Part shown: piece after piece, positions 55,852 to 64,000 of the stretch | Layout of the letters: every line of letters starts with the position of its first letter | How positions within the stretch are numbered: position 1 is the first letter of the stretch | Origin: Acidobacteria bacterium RIFCSPLOWO2_12_FULL_68_19 | GTDB lineage: Bacteria > Acidobacteriota > Vicinamibacteria > Vicinamibacterales > UBA2999 | NCBI GenBank assembly: GCA_001767525.1 | Contig: MELF01000017.1 | Coordinates: forward strand, 73,489 to 137,488 | Length of the DNA: 64,000 nt | Direction: 5' to 3' | The notes under the pieces: model-generated | Told to the model about the DNA's origin: nothing | What the model saw: only the letters and a program-made list of their open reading frames with translations | The model's database searches: none | Translations under genes and position numbers: made by a program

Positions 55852-57297
55852 CTACCCTCTCACGACGATCTTGATGCGGCTGCCCACCCGCGGCTGCGAG
55901 GCGGGGGCCGCGTTGTTCATCACGGCGAGCGTAGCCGGCTTGATGGCGCCGCCGGCGCGCTCGGCCATCGACGCCCAGGTGTCTCCCTCGCGCACGACGT
56001 AGAAGTCGACGCGATCGGGGCGGATCCCTTCGGCTTCGGCGGCCGAAAGCGTCCGGAAGGAGCGGATGCTCGTGGCAAAGGCGGAGTCGGCCTGCTCGAA
56101 CAGGCGCGACGACGTGAGACCGGCCACCAGGAACACCTTGTTGTCGTACGCGATGTGCGCCGCGCGCGTGGCCACCACGCCGAGCCCCTCCACCTGGCCC
56201 TGATACACCCCGACGAACGCATCGAGGCCGTTGATCGTCGTCCGGCTGCCCTGTACCGCCCGGAACCCGGACCGGCTCATGGCGTTCATGGCGATTTCCT
56301 CGATATTCCGCCCGCGCGGCTGCTCGACGAGCTGCAGGAGCATGAACACGTCCGCGCCGGGCGCCATGGCCAGAACCTGCTGCGGACTGTTCTGAATCTC
56401 CCAGCCGCTCGGAAACTCGATCCGGAATCGCAGGACCGGATGCAGGAACGCGTCTCCCCGGACGACTCCCTGCTCCGGATTGTCGCCAAACACGATGCCG
56501 TCGATGCGCTGGAGGAAGGCGTCGCGGTTGGTCGAGAAGTCGCCGCCCGCGGCCTTGAGCTGCCGCACGACCGGCTGAATCTCGTCCACTCTCGACAGCG
56601 GCTCGGGATGCGTCGACAGCCACCCCGGGATGCCGCGGCGGTCGCCCGCCGCCTCGTCGAGCCGCCCGAGGGTGGACAGGAACGCCGGCACGGCCGCCGG
56701 GTCCCACCCGAGCCGCGACTCGTACCGGGCGCCCAGCTCATCGGACTGCAGCTCGTCGTCCCGCCCGTACTTCAGGAAGAGGACGCCGAGCGCCTGCGTC
56801 GACAGGTCGCCGAAGGGGCGCGCCGCGGGCACGAAGATACTGAGCGCGGTCAGGCCGACCAGCCCGCTGATCTGCCGCGTGTACTGCTGCGCCGAGTGCC
56901 GCGCCGTGACGTGGCCGATCTCGTGGCCGAGGACGCCGGCGAGCTCCGCCTCGTCGTCGAGGAACGGCATGATGCCGCGCGTGACGTAGATGGCGCCGCC
57001 CGGCACGGCAAAGGCGTTGACGACCGGCACGTCGACGACGGTGAAGCGCCACGGAAGGTGCGCCCGTTCGGAGATCTTCGCCATGCGCCAGCCGATCTCG
57101 CTGACGTAGCGCTGGAGCTCGGGGTCGTTGTAGACACCCATCTCCGCCTTGATCTGCGGCTCCGATTCGTTGGCGATGGCGATCTCCTGCGCCTCGCTCA
57201 TGAACGAGAGCTCGCGGCGGCCGGTCACCGGGTTGGTGGCGCAGGCGGCGGCGATCGTCAGGAGCAGGGACGCCCAAATCGCTGCGCGGAGTGCCAT
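55852..57297 (-). CDS. M48-family metalloprotease lipoprotein with LysM-like tail
   Basis: 481 residues. Lipobox AAAC then ATNPVTGRRELSFMSEAQEI, typical of the BepA/LoiP group. Zinc motif HEIGH at 125-129, third ligand in DELQSDELGARYESRLGWDP. The C-terminal 60 residues (YVVREGDTWASMAERAGGAI, then VGSRIKIVV) look like a LysM peptidoglycan-binding domain. Likely a periplasmic quality-control protease for outer-membrane proteins, in line with the TamB/Omp85 genes in the window. Confidence 0.92.
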   Translation of the reverse strand: MALRAAIWASLLLTIAAACATNPVTGRRELSFMSEAQEIAIANESEPQIKAEMGVYNDPELQRYVSEIGWRMAKISERAHLPWRFTVVDVPVVNAFAVPGGAIYVTRGIMPFLDDEAELAGVLGHEIGHVTARHSAQQYTRQISGLVGLTALSIFVPAARPFGDLSTQALGVLFLKYGRDDELQSDELGARYESRLGWDPAAVPAFLSTLGRLDEAAGDRRGIPGWLSTHPEPLSRVDEIQPVVRQLKAAGGDFSTNRDAFLQRIDGIVFGDNPEQGVVRGDAFLHPVLRFRIEFPSGWEIQNSPQQVLAMAPGADVFMLLQLVEQPRGRNIEEIAMNAMSRSGFRAVQGSRTTINGLDAFVGVYQGQVEGLGVVATRAAHIAYDNKVFLVAGLTSSRLFEQADSAFATSIRSFRTLSAAEAEGIRPDRVDFYVVREGDTWASMAERAGGAIKPATLAVMNNAAPASQPRVGSRIKIVVRG

Positions 57298-57303
57298 CTC
57301 GCG

Positions 57304-58209
57304 TTACGTGCCCACCATCTGCTCGAGCAGGCCCAGTGCCGTCAGCCGGGACCGGAGCAGCTCGATCGTCTGCGGCGCGACCGGCCGGAGCGGCGGCCGC
57401 GGAGGCCCGCCGGCATATCCGAGGAGATCCATCGCGGCCTTGAGCCCGGGCACGCCGTACTGCGCGCCGATGGCCCGGCCGAGCGGCATCAGGCGGCTCT
57501 GGAGCGCGCGCGCCTCCTCGACGCGCCGCTCGCGCACGAGCGCGACCATCTGGACGCACGCATCGGGAGCGAGCGCCGCCAAGGCGAGAATCGCGCCGTC
57601 GCACCCGAGCGCGAGCGCCGGGAACAGCGTCGCGGCCGACCCGGCCAGAACGGTGAACTCGTCCGGCGTGCGCGCGATGTCATCGGCCATCTGCGGCAGG
57701 TCGCTCCCCGACTCCTTCATGCCGACGATGTTCGGATGGGTGGCGAGCGTCGCGACGGCGTCGGGCAGCAGGTTCACGCCGGTGTACATCGTCACGTTGT
57801 AGAGGAGCAGGGGCACGGGCGACGCGTCGGCCACCTCGAAATAGTGCCGCACGAACACGTCGGTCGTCATCTGCGACTTGAAGAACGACGGCGTTCGCAC
57901 GAGCGCCGCGTCAGCGCCCAGCGCGGCGGCCCGCCTGGTCGCCGCGATCGTCGCCTTCGTCGACTCCCGGCCGGTCCCGACGATCATCGGCCGTTCGGCG
58001 GGCATACCGCTGCGGACGATCGCGACCACGCGGTCGGCTTCGTCATCGTCGAGCTGCGGCGCTTCGCCGTTGGAGCCGAGTACGACGAGCCCCGTGAGCG
58101 GCGTGCGCATCCAGCGCGCCACGTTGGCGCAGAGTCCCTGCTCGTCGACGGTGTCGTCGCTCCGGAACGGGGTGGCGATCGGCGTGAACACGCCGGTGAA
58201 TCGCTTCAT
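57304..58209 (-). CDS. DHDPS/NAL-superfamily aldolase, most like 4-hydroxy-2-oxoglutarate aldolase
   Basis: 301 residues from ATG 58209. Class I aldolase of the DapA/NanA superfamily: Schiff-base lysine in NIVGMKESGSD, tyrosine in LLYNVTMYTG. The spacing and the ending GVPGLKAAMDLLGYAGGPPRPPL match what I recall of the mitochondrial enzyme HOGA1 better than DapA. Probably cleaves 4-hydroxy-2-oxoglutarate to pyruvate and glyoxylate (hydroxyproline breakdown), but a related 2-keto-acid substrate is possible. GTG 58230 is an alternative start. It sits between the M48 gene (6 bases) and the peptide ABC importer (27 bases). Confidence 0.85.
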   Translation of the reverse strand: MKRFTGVFTPIATPFRSDDTVDEQGLCANVARWMRTPLTGLVVLGSNGEAPQLDDDEADRVVAIVRSGMPAERPMIVGTGRESTKATIAATRRAAALGADAALVRTPSFFKSQMTTDVFVRHYFEVADASPVPLLLYNVTMYTGVNLLPDAVATLATHPNIVGMKESGSDLPQMADDIARTPDEFTVLAGSAATLFPALALGCDGAILALAALAPDACVQMVALVRERRVEEARALQSRLMPLGRAIGAQYGVPGLKAAMDLLGYAGGPPRPPLRPVAPQTIELLRSRLTALGLLEQMVGT

Positions 58210-58236
58210 CCCGTGTTCATTATCGTTCACGGCGCC

Positions 58237-59211
58237 TCACGGCTCCAATTGTACCGGGGCGCGGCCTCGGCCCTGCACCACGAGGTTGACGCCGAGCACG
58301 ACGACGAAGATGGCGGCAGCCGGGGCCAGCATCCACGGCGCCCGCCCCAGCAGCGACACGTTGGCGGCGTCCTGCAGCATCGTGCCCCAGGTCGGCACCG
58401 GATCCGGAAACCCGAGGCCGACAAACGAGAGCGTCGCTTCCGCGAGGACGAATGCGGGAAGCAGCAGCGTCGCCTGCACCGCCAGATAGCCCACGGTCGA
58501 GGGGAGCAGGTGCCGCGCGAGCATCCGCCAGGGTCCGGCGCCGAGGGCGTGGCCGGCGGCCACGTACTCGCGCTCGCGCTCGGAGGCGACGATGGCGCGG
58601 ACGCCGCGGGCGACGATCGGCCAGCCGAGCAGCGCAAAGATGACGAGGAGCAGCCCGAAGACGGCAGCGGGCGACAGCACGAGCGGCATCGCCGCCCGCA
58701 GGGCGAGCGCCACGTACATCGCAGGGAGCACCAGGACGAACTCGGTCAGCCTCGAGAGCAGATCGTCGACGCGCCCGCCCGCGTAGCCGGCGATGCCGCC
58801 GATGAGCGCGCCCACCACGAGCGCGGCCAGCGTCGCCAGGACGGCGAGGGCGAGCGAGGTTCGCGCGCCGTACACCAGCCGCGAGAAGATATCGCGTCCG
58901 AACGCGTCGGCGCCAAGCAGGAGCAGCGGTCCGCCGGCGGCTTCCGGTACCGTCACCAGGCGGCCCGCCGTGAACCACTGGAGCTGAATCGGTCGGCTCA
59001 CGTTCTCTTCGAAACGCCGCTCCAGCCGGCTCATGAGGCGCCGCTCGTAGATGAACGGCCGTCGTAGGCCCGCGTCGATGACGTGCACGGGCGTCGGCGG
59101 CGCGTACAGCGCGTCGGCAAAGCTCCGGTCGGGTGGGTTCGGGGCCAGCCACGGCGCCGCCACCGCCATCACGACCACCACGCCGAGCAGCCACCGGCCA
59201 GCGCGGGTCAT
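58237..59211 (-). CDS. Peptide-type ABC transporter permease (DppC-like)
   Basis: 324 residues. First helix then a long insertion before the permease core; GADAFGRDIFSRLVYGARTSLALAV and the EAA-like loop EYVAAGHALGAGPWRMLARHLLP are characteristic of DppC/OppC. With DppB it would import oligopeptides or related solutes delivered by the binding protein. ATG 59211 overlaps the stop of dppB by four bases (ATGA). Confidence 0.92.
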   Translation of the reverse strand: MTRAGRWLLGVVVVMAVAAPWLAPNPPDRSFADALYAPPTPVHVIDAGLRRPFIYERRLMSRLERRFEENVSRPIQLQWFTAGRLVTVPEAAGGPLLLLGADAFGRDIFSRLVYGARTSLALAVLATLAALVVGALIGGIAGYAGGRVDDLLSRLTEFVLVLPAMYVALALRAAMPLVLSPAAVFGLLLVIFALLGWPIVARGVRAIVASEREREYVAAGHALGAGPWRMLARHLLPSTVGYLAVQATLLLPAFVLAEATLSFVGLGFPDPVPTWGTMLQDAANVSLLGRAPWMLAPAAAIFVVVLGVNLVVQGRGRAPVQLEP

Positions 59212-60170
59212 GGTGCGCCCTGTTCGCGAACTCGCGGGTCCGCGGCCGCCAGCAGCAGATCGCCGACCAGGCTTCCGGCGGCCAGGAAGGCGCCGCCCGC
59301 GGCCGCGCATCCGGCCACCAGATAGATGTCGCGGGCGCGCAGCGCTTCGTAGGTGAGGCGTCCCAGTCCCGGCCAGGCGGTCACGAACTCCACGACGAAC
59401 GACCCCGACAGCAGCGCCCCGACGGCGATTCCGTAGACCCCGCAGATCGGACGCAGCGACACGCGCCAGGCGTGGCGCACGATGATGTCGCGCGGCGCCA
59501 CTCCGCGCGCGGCGGCGGCCACGATGAACGGCTGCTCGAGCGCCTCGGCCATCGACTGCGCCTGCAGGCGCTCGAACGTGGCGGCAATCGGCAGCGCAAG
59601 CGCCAGAGCAGGCACGGGCAGATGGGCCGCGACATCGGTCAGCCAGGTGGACCAGCCGCCGTCGAGCGCGTCGACGGAGGTCATGCCGCCGGCGGGGAAC
59701 CAGCGCGTCGTGGCCGCCAGGAACACGAAGAGGAGCGAGGTCAGCAGCGGAGGCGCCGACAGGCAGACGAGCGACACGCCGCGGATCAGCCCGGCGCCGG
59801 CGCCGCCGCTGCCCGAGAGCATGCCGAGCGGGATACCGAGCGCGGTGGCAACGAGGAGCGCTGCGGCGGCCAGCACCGCCGTGTTGACGGCGGCGCCGCC
59901 GAGGAGTTCGCGAACCGGACGGTTGTACAGGAAGGAGTCGCCGAAGTCGAAGCGGGCGGCACGCGAAGACCAGCGCAGCCACTGCTCGGCAGCGCCGCGG
60001 TCGAGATCGAAGCGGGCACGGGTGCCGGCCACCTCGGCAGCGGGTGCGAACGGCCCGAGCTGAGCGGTGACGTCGCCGGGCGCCAGCCGCGTCAGCAGCA
60101 GCGCCGACGACGAAACTACGATGACGAGGGCGAATGCGAAGAGCAGACGACGAGCGAGAAAGGCAATCAA
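59208..60170 (-). CDS. Peptide-type ABC transporter permease (DppB-like)
   Basis: 320 residues from TTG 60170 (LIAFLARRLLFAFALVIVVSS). GGAAVNTAVLAAAALLVATALGIPLG and AARGVAPRDIIVRHAWRVSLRP (EAA-like loop) and VEFVTAWPGLGRLTYEALRARD are typical of DppB/OppB. The TTG overlaps the TGA of the binding-protein gene. No ATPase gene (DppD/DppF) is present in the window, so those must be elsewhere. Confidence 0.9.
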   Translation of the reverse strand: MIAFLARRLLFAFALVIVVSSSALLLTRLAPGDVTAQLGPFAPAAEVAGTRARFDLDRGAAEQWLRWSSRAARFDFGDSFLYNRPVRELLGGAAVNTAVLAAAALLVATALGIPLGMLSGSGGAGAGLIRGVSLVCLSAPPLLTSLLFVFLAATTRWFPAGGMTSVDALDGGWSTWLTDVAAHLPVPALALALPIAATFERLQAQSMAEALEQPFIVAAAARGVAPRDIIVRHAWRVSLRPICGVYGIAVGALLSGSFVVEFVTAWPGLGRLTYEALRARDIYLVAGCAAAGGAFLAAGSLVGDLLLAAADPRVREQGAP

Positions 60171-61864
60171 CGCGTCACGCCGAGCCTGTCGGCGTTCCAC
60201 AGCACGGGCGGCCGCTGCACCGTCGGGACGACGCCGCGCAGCCGCGGGCTGTGCGCATAGTACAGGCGGGGGGCCGCAAAGTACAGCACGGGCACGTTCT
60301 CGGCCAGGATCTGCTGCACCAGGTTGAACTGCTGGAGGCGGCGCTCGAAATCGAGCGACGCGGCCTGCTCGAGCATCAGCGTGTCGATGCGCCGCTCCCA
60401 CTCGCTCGCCGGCGTCCGCTGCCCGATGTTCCAGAGGTGCGCCGAACCGGAGCTGAGCCAGAAATCGAGGTTCCCCGCCGGATCGAGGTCGGTCGCGAGC
60501 GGCCGGTAGTAGACGGCGTCGTAGTCGCAGGCCAGCAGGCGCTCGATTAGCGCGCCGAACTCCAGCGGCACGATGTCGAGCACGATCCCGATACGCATCA
60601 GCTCGTCCCGCAGCACCGCGGCACCGCGCTCGTACCAGCCGATGCCGCGCTGCGTCAGCACCGTAAAACGCGCTTCGACGCCCTCAGCGGTCTTCCGCAC
60701 GCCGCTCGGGTCGCGCTTCCGCAGGCCGAGGTCATCGAGGAGGCGGCCCGCCAGCTCGTCGTCGTGAGCGTACCGGGGCACGTCGGGCCAGAACCATTGA
60801 GGATTGCCTGGCGTGACCGGTCCCCAGGCCGGCACCGCAGCCCCGAGAAAGACGGTCTCGACGAACGCGTCGCGGTCCACGGCGTGGGAAATCGCCTGCC
60901 GGAACTCTCGCCGCTGCACAACGGCAAACAGCGGATTCTTCCCCTTCACCTCAGGCTTCAGGCAGAACCAGAAGGCGTCGGCGTCGGGACCGACGCCGAG
61001 CTCGATAAGCCGGAGCCGGCCCTGGTCCTCCGCCTCGCGGACCGGCACGTAGTCCTCTGGCCTGAGTTCGCTCGAAGTCAGGTCGAGCTCGCCCGCCTGC
61101 AGCCGCAGCAGCTCGGCGTTCTGCTCGGGGATGATTTCCAGGACGATCCGATCGAGATACGGCAGGGCACTGCCGTCCTCGGCGCGGCGCCAGTAGCGCG
61201 GGTTGCGATCCAGCACGACCCGCTGTCCCGGCTGGTACTCGCGGACGATGAACGGACCGGTACCGACAATGTCGGCGGGCGGCGTGCTGGCATTCCAGGC
61301 CGACGCGAACGTGCCGCCGGCGAGCGCCGCTTCGAGTTTGTGCTTCGGCAGGATGGGAAGATTGTCGAGCAGGCGGAGCCCCGGACCGGACGGCGCCGCG
61401 TAGGTCAGGACCACCGTCTGTGGATCCGGCGCCCTGGCGCGAATCGGCTGGCCGCCCACTGTCAGGCTGCTGGCGATGACGCTCCGAGCCTTCCCGTCGA
61501 ACACCGCCTGGAACGAGAAAAGCACGTCGGCGGAGGTGAACGGCGCGCCGTCGGACCAGGTGACGCCGCTCCGCAGATGCAGCGTGTGCGTGCGGCCGTC
61601 GGCGCTCGACTCCCACTTCTCGGCCAGCCACGGTTCCAGCTCGTAGGTGGCGCGGTTGATGCGCGCGAGCCGTCCCTGCGTCAGGATCGTGAGCAACTCG
61701 GTCACCTGGTCGCGGGACACGAAGCGATTGAACGAGCGGGGCTCCGCGCGAACCGACGCCACGATCTGCCCGCCGCGCTGGATCGTCGGGGGGGGCGGAG
61801 CGTCGCTGGGCCGCAAACGAAACACGAGGACAGCCGCGGCGAGCACCGCCGCGGCCGCCAGCAT
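60167..61864 (-). CDS. Peptide-type ABC transporter solute-binding protein
   Basis: 565 residues. N-terminal hydrophobic segment (MLAAAAVLAAAVLVFRL), which looks like an anchor rather than a cleaved lipobox. SBP_bac_5 motifs: WEGSADGRTHTLHLRSGVTWSDG-type start of the fold (WSDGAPFTSADVLFSF), FRQAISHAVDRDAFVETVF, and VQQILAENVPVLYFAAPRLYYAHSP near the end. Likely binds a peptide or similar solute for the DppBC permeases. Upstream of the ATG is an imperfect GGCCAA/TTGGCC hairpin (61910-61925). Confidence 0.9.
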   Translation of the reverse strand: MLAAAAVLAAAVLVFRLRPSDAPPPPTIQRGGQIVASVRAEPRSFNRFVSRDQVTELLTILTQGRLARINRATYELEPWLAEKWESSADGRTHTLHLRSGVTWSDGAPFTSADVLFSFQAVFDGKARSVIASSLTVGGQPIRARAPDPQTVVLTYAAPSGPGLRLLDNLPILPKHKLEAALAGGTFASAWNASTPPADIVGTGPFIVREYQPGQRVVLDRNPRYWRRAEDGSALPYLDRIVLEIIPEQNAELLRLQAGELDLTSSELRPEDYVPVREAEDQGRLRLIELGVGPDADAFWFCLKPEVKGKNPLFAVVQRREFRQAISHAVDRDAFVETVFLGAAVPAWGPVTPGNPQWFWPDVPRYAHDDELAGRLLDDLGLRKRDPSGVRKTAEGVEARFTVLTQRGIGWYERGAAVLRDELMRIGIVLDIVPLEFGALIERLLACDYDAVYYRPLATDLDPAGNLDFWLSSGSAHLWNIGQRTPASEWERRIDTLMLEQAASLDFERRLQQFNLVQQILAENVPVLYFAAPRLYYAHSPRLRGVVPTVQRPPVLWNADRLGVTR

Positions 61865-61909
61865 CAGCCTGAGGCGAGTCGGTGTAATACGCAGGTTGCT
61901 GTCACCCTG

Positions 61910-61925
61910 GCCAATTTCTTGGCCG
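61910..61925. promoter_or_regulatory. Small palindrome upstream of the ABC importer
   Basis: GGCCAA (61910-61915), loop TTTC, TTGGCC (61920-61925). It may be an operator, and a TTGGCC/TATTAC pair nearby could be a weak promoter for the importer. Confidence 0.35.
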
Positions 61926-62153
61926 TCCTCACAAATCGTGCGAATTTCAACACATCAGTGTACAGGCTGCACGCCGCTGCGCGGACCACGGCCGGCATCG
62001 GCGGTCAATCGGTCGCCAGCCGTCGTGGCCACGGCGCGACGTGCGCCCGGCGGGTGCACAGTGTAACCGGCTGGCGATCAGACATTTAGCCGCGCCGTGG
62101 CACAGAACCGGCGAGATGGCATCACCCCTGCCAGTACCACCGGCGGAGGAAAC

Positions 62154-62417
62154 GTGTCCATCGATGCGCATTCGGAACCGACCGGTGCCATGCGTCTCGG
62201 TCGCAGCGTCACGATCGATCAAGCCGCGCAGCTCCTGAGCGTGTCGCGGCGCACGGTCTACTACCGCATCCGCGACGGACGCCTGCAGACGATCCGCACC
62301 ATCGGCGGATCGCAGCGGGTGCTCGTCGACTCGCTCTACAACCTGGGATTTCGGCCGCAGGCGTTCTCCGCGTCAGCCTCGGCGGCCACCTTTGCCGTTC
62401 GGTCATCCCGAAGTTGA
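62154..62417 (+). CDS. Small excisionase-type helix-turn-helix protein
   Basis: 87 residues from GTG 62154, four bases after GGAGG (62145-62149). Contains an HTH_17/MerR-like domain (VTIDQAAQLLSVSRRTVYYRIRDGRLQTI) similar in layout to the HTH of the receiver fusion at 25.8 kb, then a short serine/alanine-rich tail. It lies 19 bases before the subtilase gene on the same strand, so it may regulate that gene or act as a co-transcribed adaptor. Confidence 0.75.
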   Translation: MSIDAHSEPTGAMRLGRSVTIDQAAQLLSVSRRTVYYRIRDGRLQTIRTIGGSQRVLVDSLYNLGFRPQAFSASASAATFAVRSSRS

Positions 62418-62436
62418 CAGGCCCGGAGGTCTCTCT

Positions 62437-64000
62437 GTGCGTTGGTTCCCGGTGTTCCCCGTGTCCGTAGCGTCCGGCTTCCGCCGGACCATCATGGTCT
62501 GCCTGGCTGCGCTCGCGCTGCTGCCGGCCGCCGATGCCTTCGCCCAGGCCCGGCGCGGCCAACTCTCGGAGGATCTGCGGCAGCGGCTGCGAGCTGACGC
62601 GACCGACACCTGCGTGCTGCTCACCGGCACTCAGGCGCAGGTGGATCGGCTCGCGGCGCGACACGGGTTGCGCGTCCACAGGCGCTTCCCCTCCGGCGCG
62701 GTCGTGCAGGTCCCGGCGGGCTCGCTGGCCGCCCTGGCGGAGGATGGCGGCGTCGAGGCGCTCTCGAGCAACTACCGTCTGAGTGGCCAGATGAGCGTGA
62801 CGACGGTGGCGATCGGCGCCGACCAGGCGTGGGTGGACGGCTGGGCAGAAGGCGCCGAGGGCGTGACGGGGGAAGGCGTCGGGGTGGCAGTTATCGACTC
62901 CGGTATTGCCGACGTCCCGGAATTGCGCGGCCGCGTGGTCGTGAGCGTCGATTTCACGGCGACCTCGAAGCGGGGCGGTCAACCGGTGGGGCACACGGCG
63001 GATGGCTGCCCCGGCTCGAGCGGCGGCGTGCGCGGCGCCGGGGGCGACGACAACGGCCACGGCACGCACGTGGCGGGCATCATTGCGGCGGCTGGAGTGA
63101 ACGCTGGCGACCGAACGCGCGGCGTGGCGCCCGGTGCGCATCTCATCAACCTGAAGGTGCTCGACGCCGACGGCCTCGGCTACGCGAGCGACATCATCGA
63201 AGCGATCGACTGGGCGATTGCCAACCGCGAGCGGTATCGCATTGGCGTCATCAACCTCTCGCTCGGCGGACCCGTGCTGCAGGCGTGCGCCGTCGATCCC
63301 CTGTGCCAGGCGGTGGAGCGCGCGTATCGCGCGGGGCTCGTCGTCGTGGCGTCGGCTGGAAACCGCGGCAAGGACGCCAACGGCAACGAAATCCTTGGCG
63401 GCGTCTCGGTGCCGGGGACCTCGCCGTTTGCGATCACGGCCGGGGCGCTCAACACGAAGGAGACGGCGCAGCGGTCCGACGACGTGGTGACGACGTACAG
63501 CTCACGGGGACCGACGGCGTACGAGGGGCTGATCAAGCCGGACCTGGTGGCGCCTGGGAACAAGATCGTGGGGCTGCTGGCGCCCGGATCGACGCTGGCG
63601 AAGGAGCATCCGGAACTGGTCATCGACACGACTGAGGGGAAGCGGCTGCAGCTGTCAGGGACGAGCATGGCGGCGGCGGTGGTGTCGGGAGCAGTGGCGC
63701 TGGTGTTGGAGGCGCAGCCCGACGTCCATGCGGAGCCGGTCCGCCACCTCTTGCAGCAGACTGCCAGCCAACTGCCGGGCTCGACGTTTCTTCAGGTTGG
63801 CACCGGCAGTCTGAACGTGCGGGCTGCACTTGGGGTGATCGGGGGGCTCGGCAGTGAAGCGGTTATTGCCGGTGAGACCACCGTTGCCAGCTCGAGCAGC
63901 TTCTGCACAGAGCTGACGTGCAGTGTCGGGACTACGGGGATCGGTTGGTCCGACGGCATCGGTTGGTCCGACGGCATCGGTTGGTCCGACGGCATCGGTT
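62437..64000 (+). CDS. Subtilisin-family (S8) serine protease, 3' end beyond the window
   Basis: Partial, at least 521 residues. GTG start after GGAGG (62425-62429). Signal peptide ending near AFAQA, then a short propeptide and S8 catalytic domain: D154 (AVIDSGIAD), H208 (NGHGTHVAG) and S410 (SGTSMAAA), with the oxyanion asparagine in VVVASAGNRG. Residues 501 onward are tandem GIGWSD units, whose DNA repeats exactly at 18-bp steps and continues past the window edge. Exported protease with a repeat tail; substrate unknown. Confidence 0.9.
   Translation, partial: MRWFPVFPVSVASGFRRTIMVCLAALALLPAADAFAQARRGQLSEDLRQRLRADATDTCVLLTGTQAQVDRLAARHGLRVHRRFPSGAVVQVPAGSLAALAEDGGVEALSSNYRLSGQMSVTTVAIGADQAWVDGWAEGAEGVTGEGVGVAVIDSGIADVPELRGRVVVSVDFTATSKRGGQPVGHTADGCPGSSGGVRGAGGDDNGHGTHVAGIIAAAGVNAGDRTRGVAPGAHLINLKVLDADGLGYASDIIEAIDWAIANRERYRIGVINLSLGGPVLQACAVDPLCQAVERAYRAGLVVVASAGNRGKDANGNEILGGVSVPGTSPFAITAGALNTKETAQRSDDVVTTYSSRGPTAYEGLIKPDLVAPGNKIVGLLAPGSTLAKEHPELVIDTTEGKRLQLSGTSMAAAVVSGAVALVLEAQPDVHAEPVRHLLQQTASQLPGSTFLQVGTGSLNVRAALGVIGGLGSEAVIAGETTVASSSSFCTELTCSVGTTGIGWSDGIGWSDGIGWSDGIG
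63937..64000. repeat. Tandem 18-bp repeat encoding GIGWSD
   Basis: GGCATCGGTTGGTCCGAC repeats with essentially no synonymous change for at least three units up to the end of the window. Confidence 0.9.

Noticed and set aside
63792..63995. Minus-strand frame with repeated MPSDQP
   Set aside because: It is the reverse reading of the subtilase GIGWSD repeats.

Overview
The window is a GC-rich, gene-dense bacterial chromosome segment with no plasmid, phage or insertion-sequence genes and no tRNA or rRNA that I can find. It comes from a Gram-negative, LPS-bearing cell (lpxC, TamB with an Omp85 partner, a SurA-like chaperone, many lipoproteins). The gene style (sigma-54 regulators, a secreted S8 protease ending in WSDGIG repeats, many TTG/GTG starts, short degenerate repeats between genes) suggests an acidobacterium, perhaps class Vicinamibacteria. 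That placement is inference and was not tested against any database.

Layout. 1-18.7 kb is one long minus-strand run with overlapping or nearly abutting genes. In transcription order it holds a GAF-type sigma-54 activator, an FN3 lipoprotein, transaldolase, an acyl-CoA carboxyltransferase, a GT-C-like membrane protein, a NarX/NarL-type two-component pair, biotin carboxylase, biotin carrier protein, TamB, an Omp85 protein and a SurA-like protein cut by the window edge. 19-25.6 kb (minus) carries hslVU, an amino-acid permease, two exported proteins of unknown function and an ECF sigma/anti-sigma pair. 25.8-31.2 kb (plus) carries an excisionase-type HTH fused to a receiver, an ABC-F ATPase and an NtrB/NtrC-like pair. 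31.3-39.5 kb is mostly minus: an MBL-fold protein, xerC, trmFO, topA and dprA, with a plus-strand vapBC pair inside. 39.8-44.6 kb (plus) holds a TPR protein and lipoprotein, then rplU-rpmA-obg-nadD-rsfS-comF. 44.6-52.5 kb holds tmk-lysA, a STAS protein, lpxC, uvrA and a second permease. 52.6-61.9 kb holds a TIG/beta-propeller protein, an HNH nuclease, an NlpC/P60 lipoprotein, mtgA, an M48 metalloprotease, an HOGA1-like aldolase and a peptide-type ABC importer without its ATPases. The window ends with an HTH protein and a truncated subtilase.

The most unusual signal is a set of short repeats over otherwise ordinary housekeeping DNA. (1) Degenerate 7-bp tandem arrays occur at about ten places, often folding back as inverted arms. 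Several abut a stop codon, and at three places the TAG stop of the preceding gene is itself part of the array. (2) GC-rich palindromes lie inside or at the 3' ends of conserved genes: a perfect 43-bp palindrome in trmFO, a 46-bp one in hslU, and matching hairpin pairs in the C-terminal codons of biotin carboxylase and a permease. All stay in frame, so they have added peptide to conserved proteins. A second theme is leaderless-looking transcription: good -10 hexamers lie 6-12 bases before the start codon of seven genes. A third is a consensus sigma-54 promoter upstream of a sigma-70 promoter before the TPR/lipoprotein pair, in a window that encodes two GAFTGA-type sigma-54 activators.
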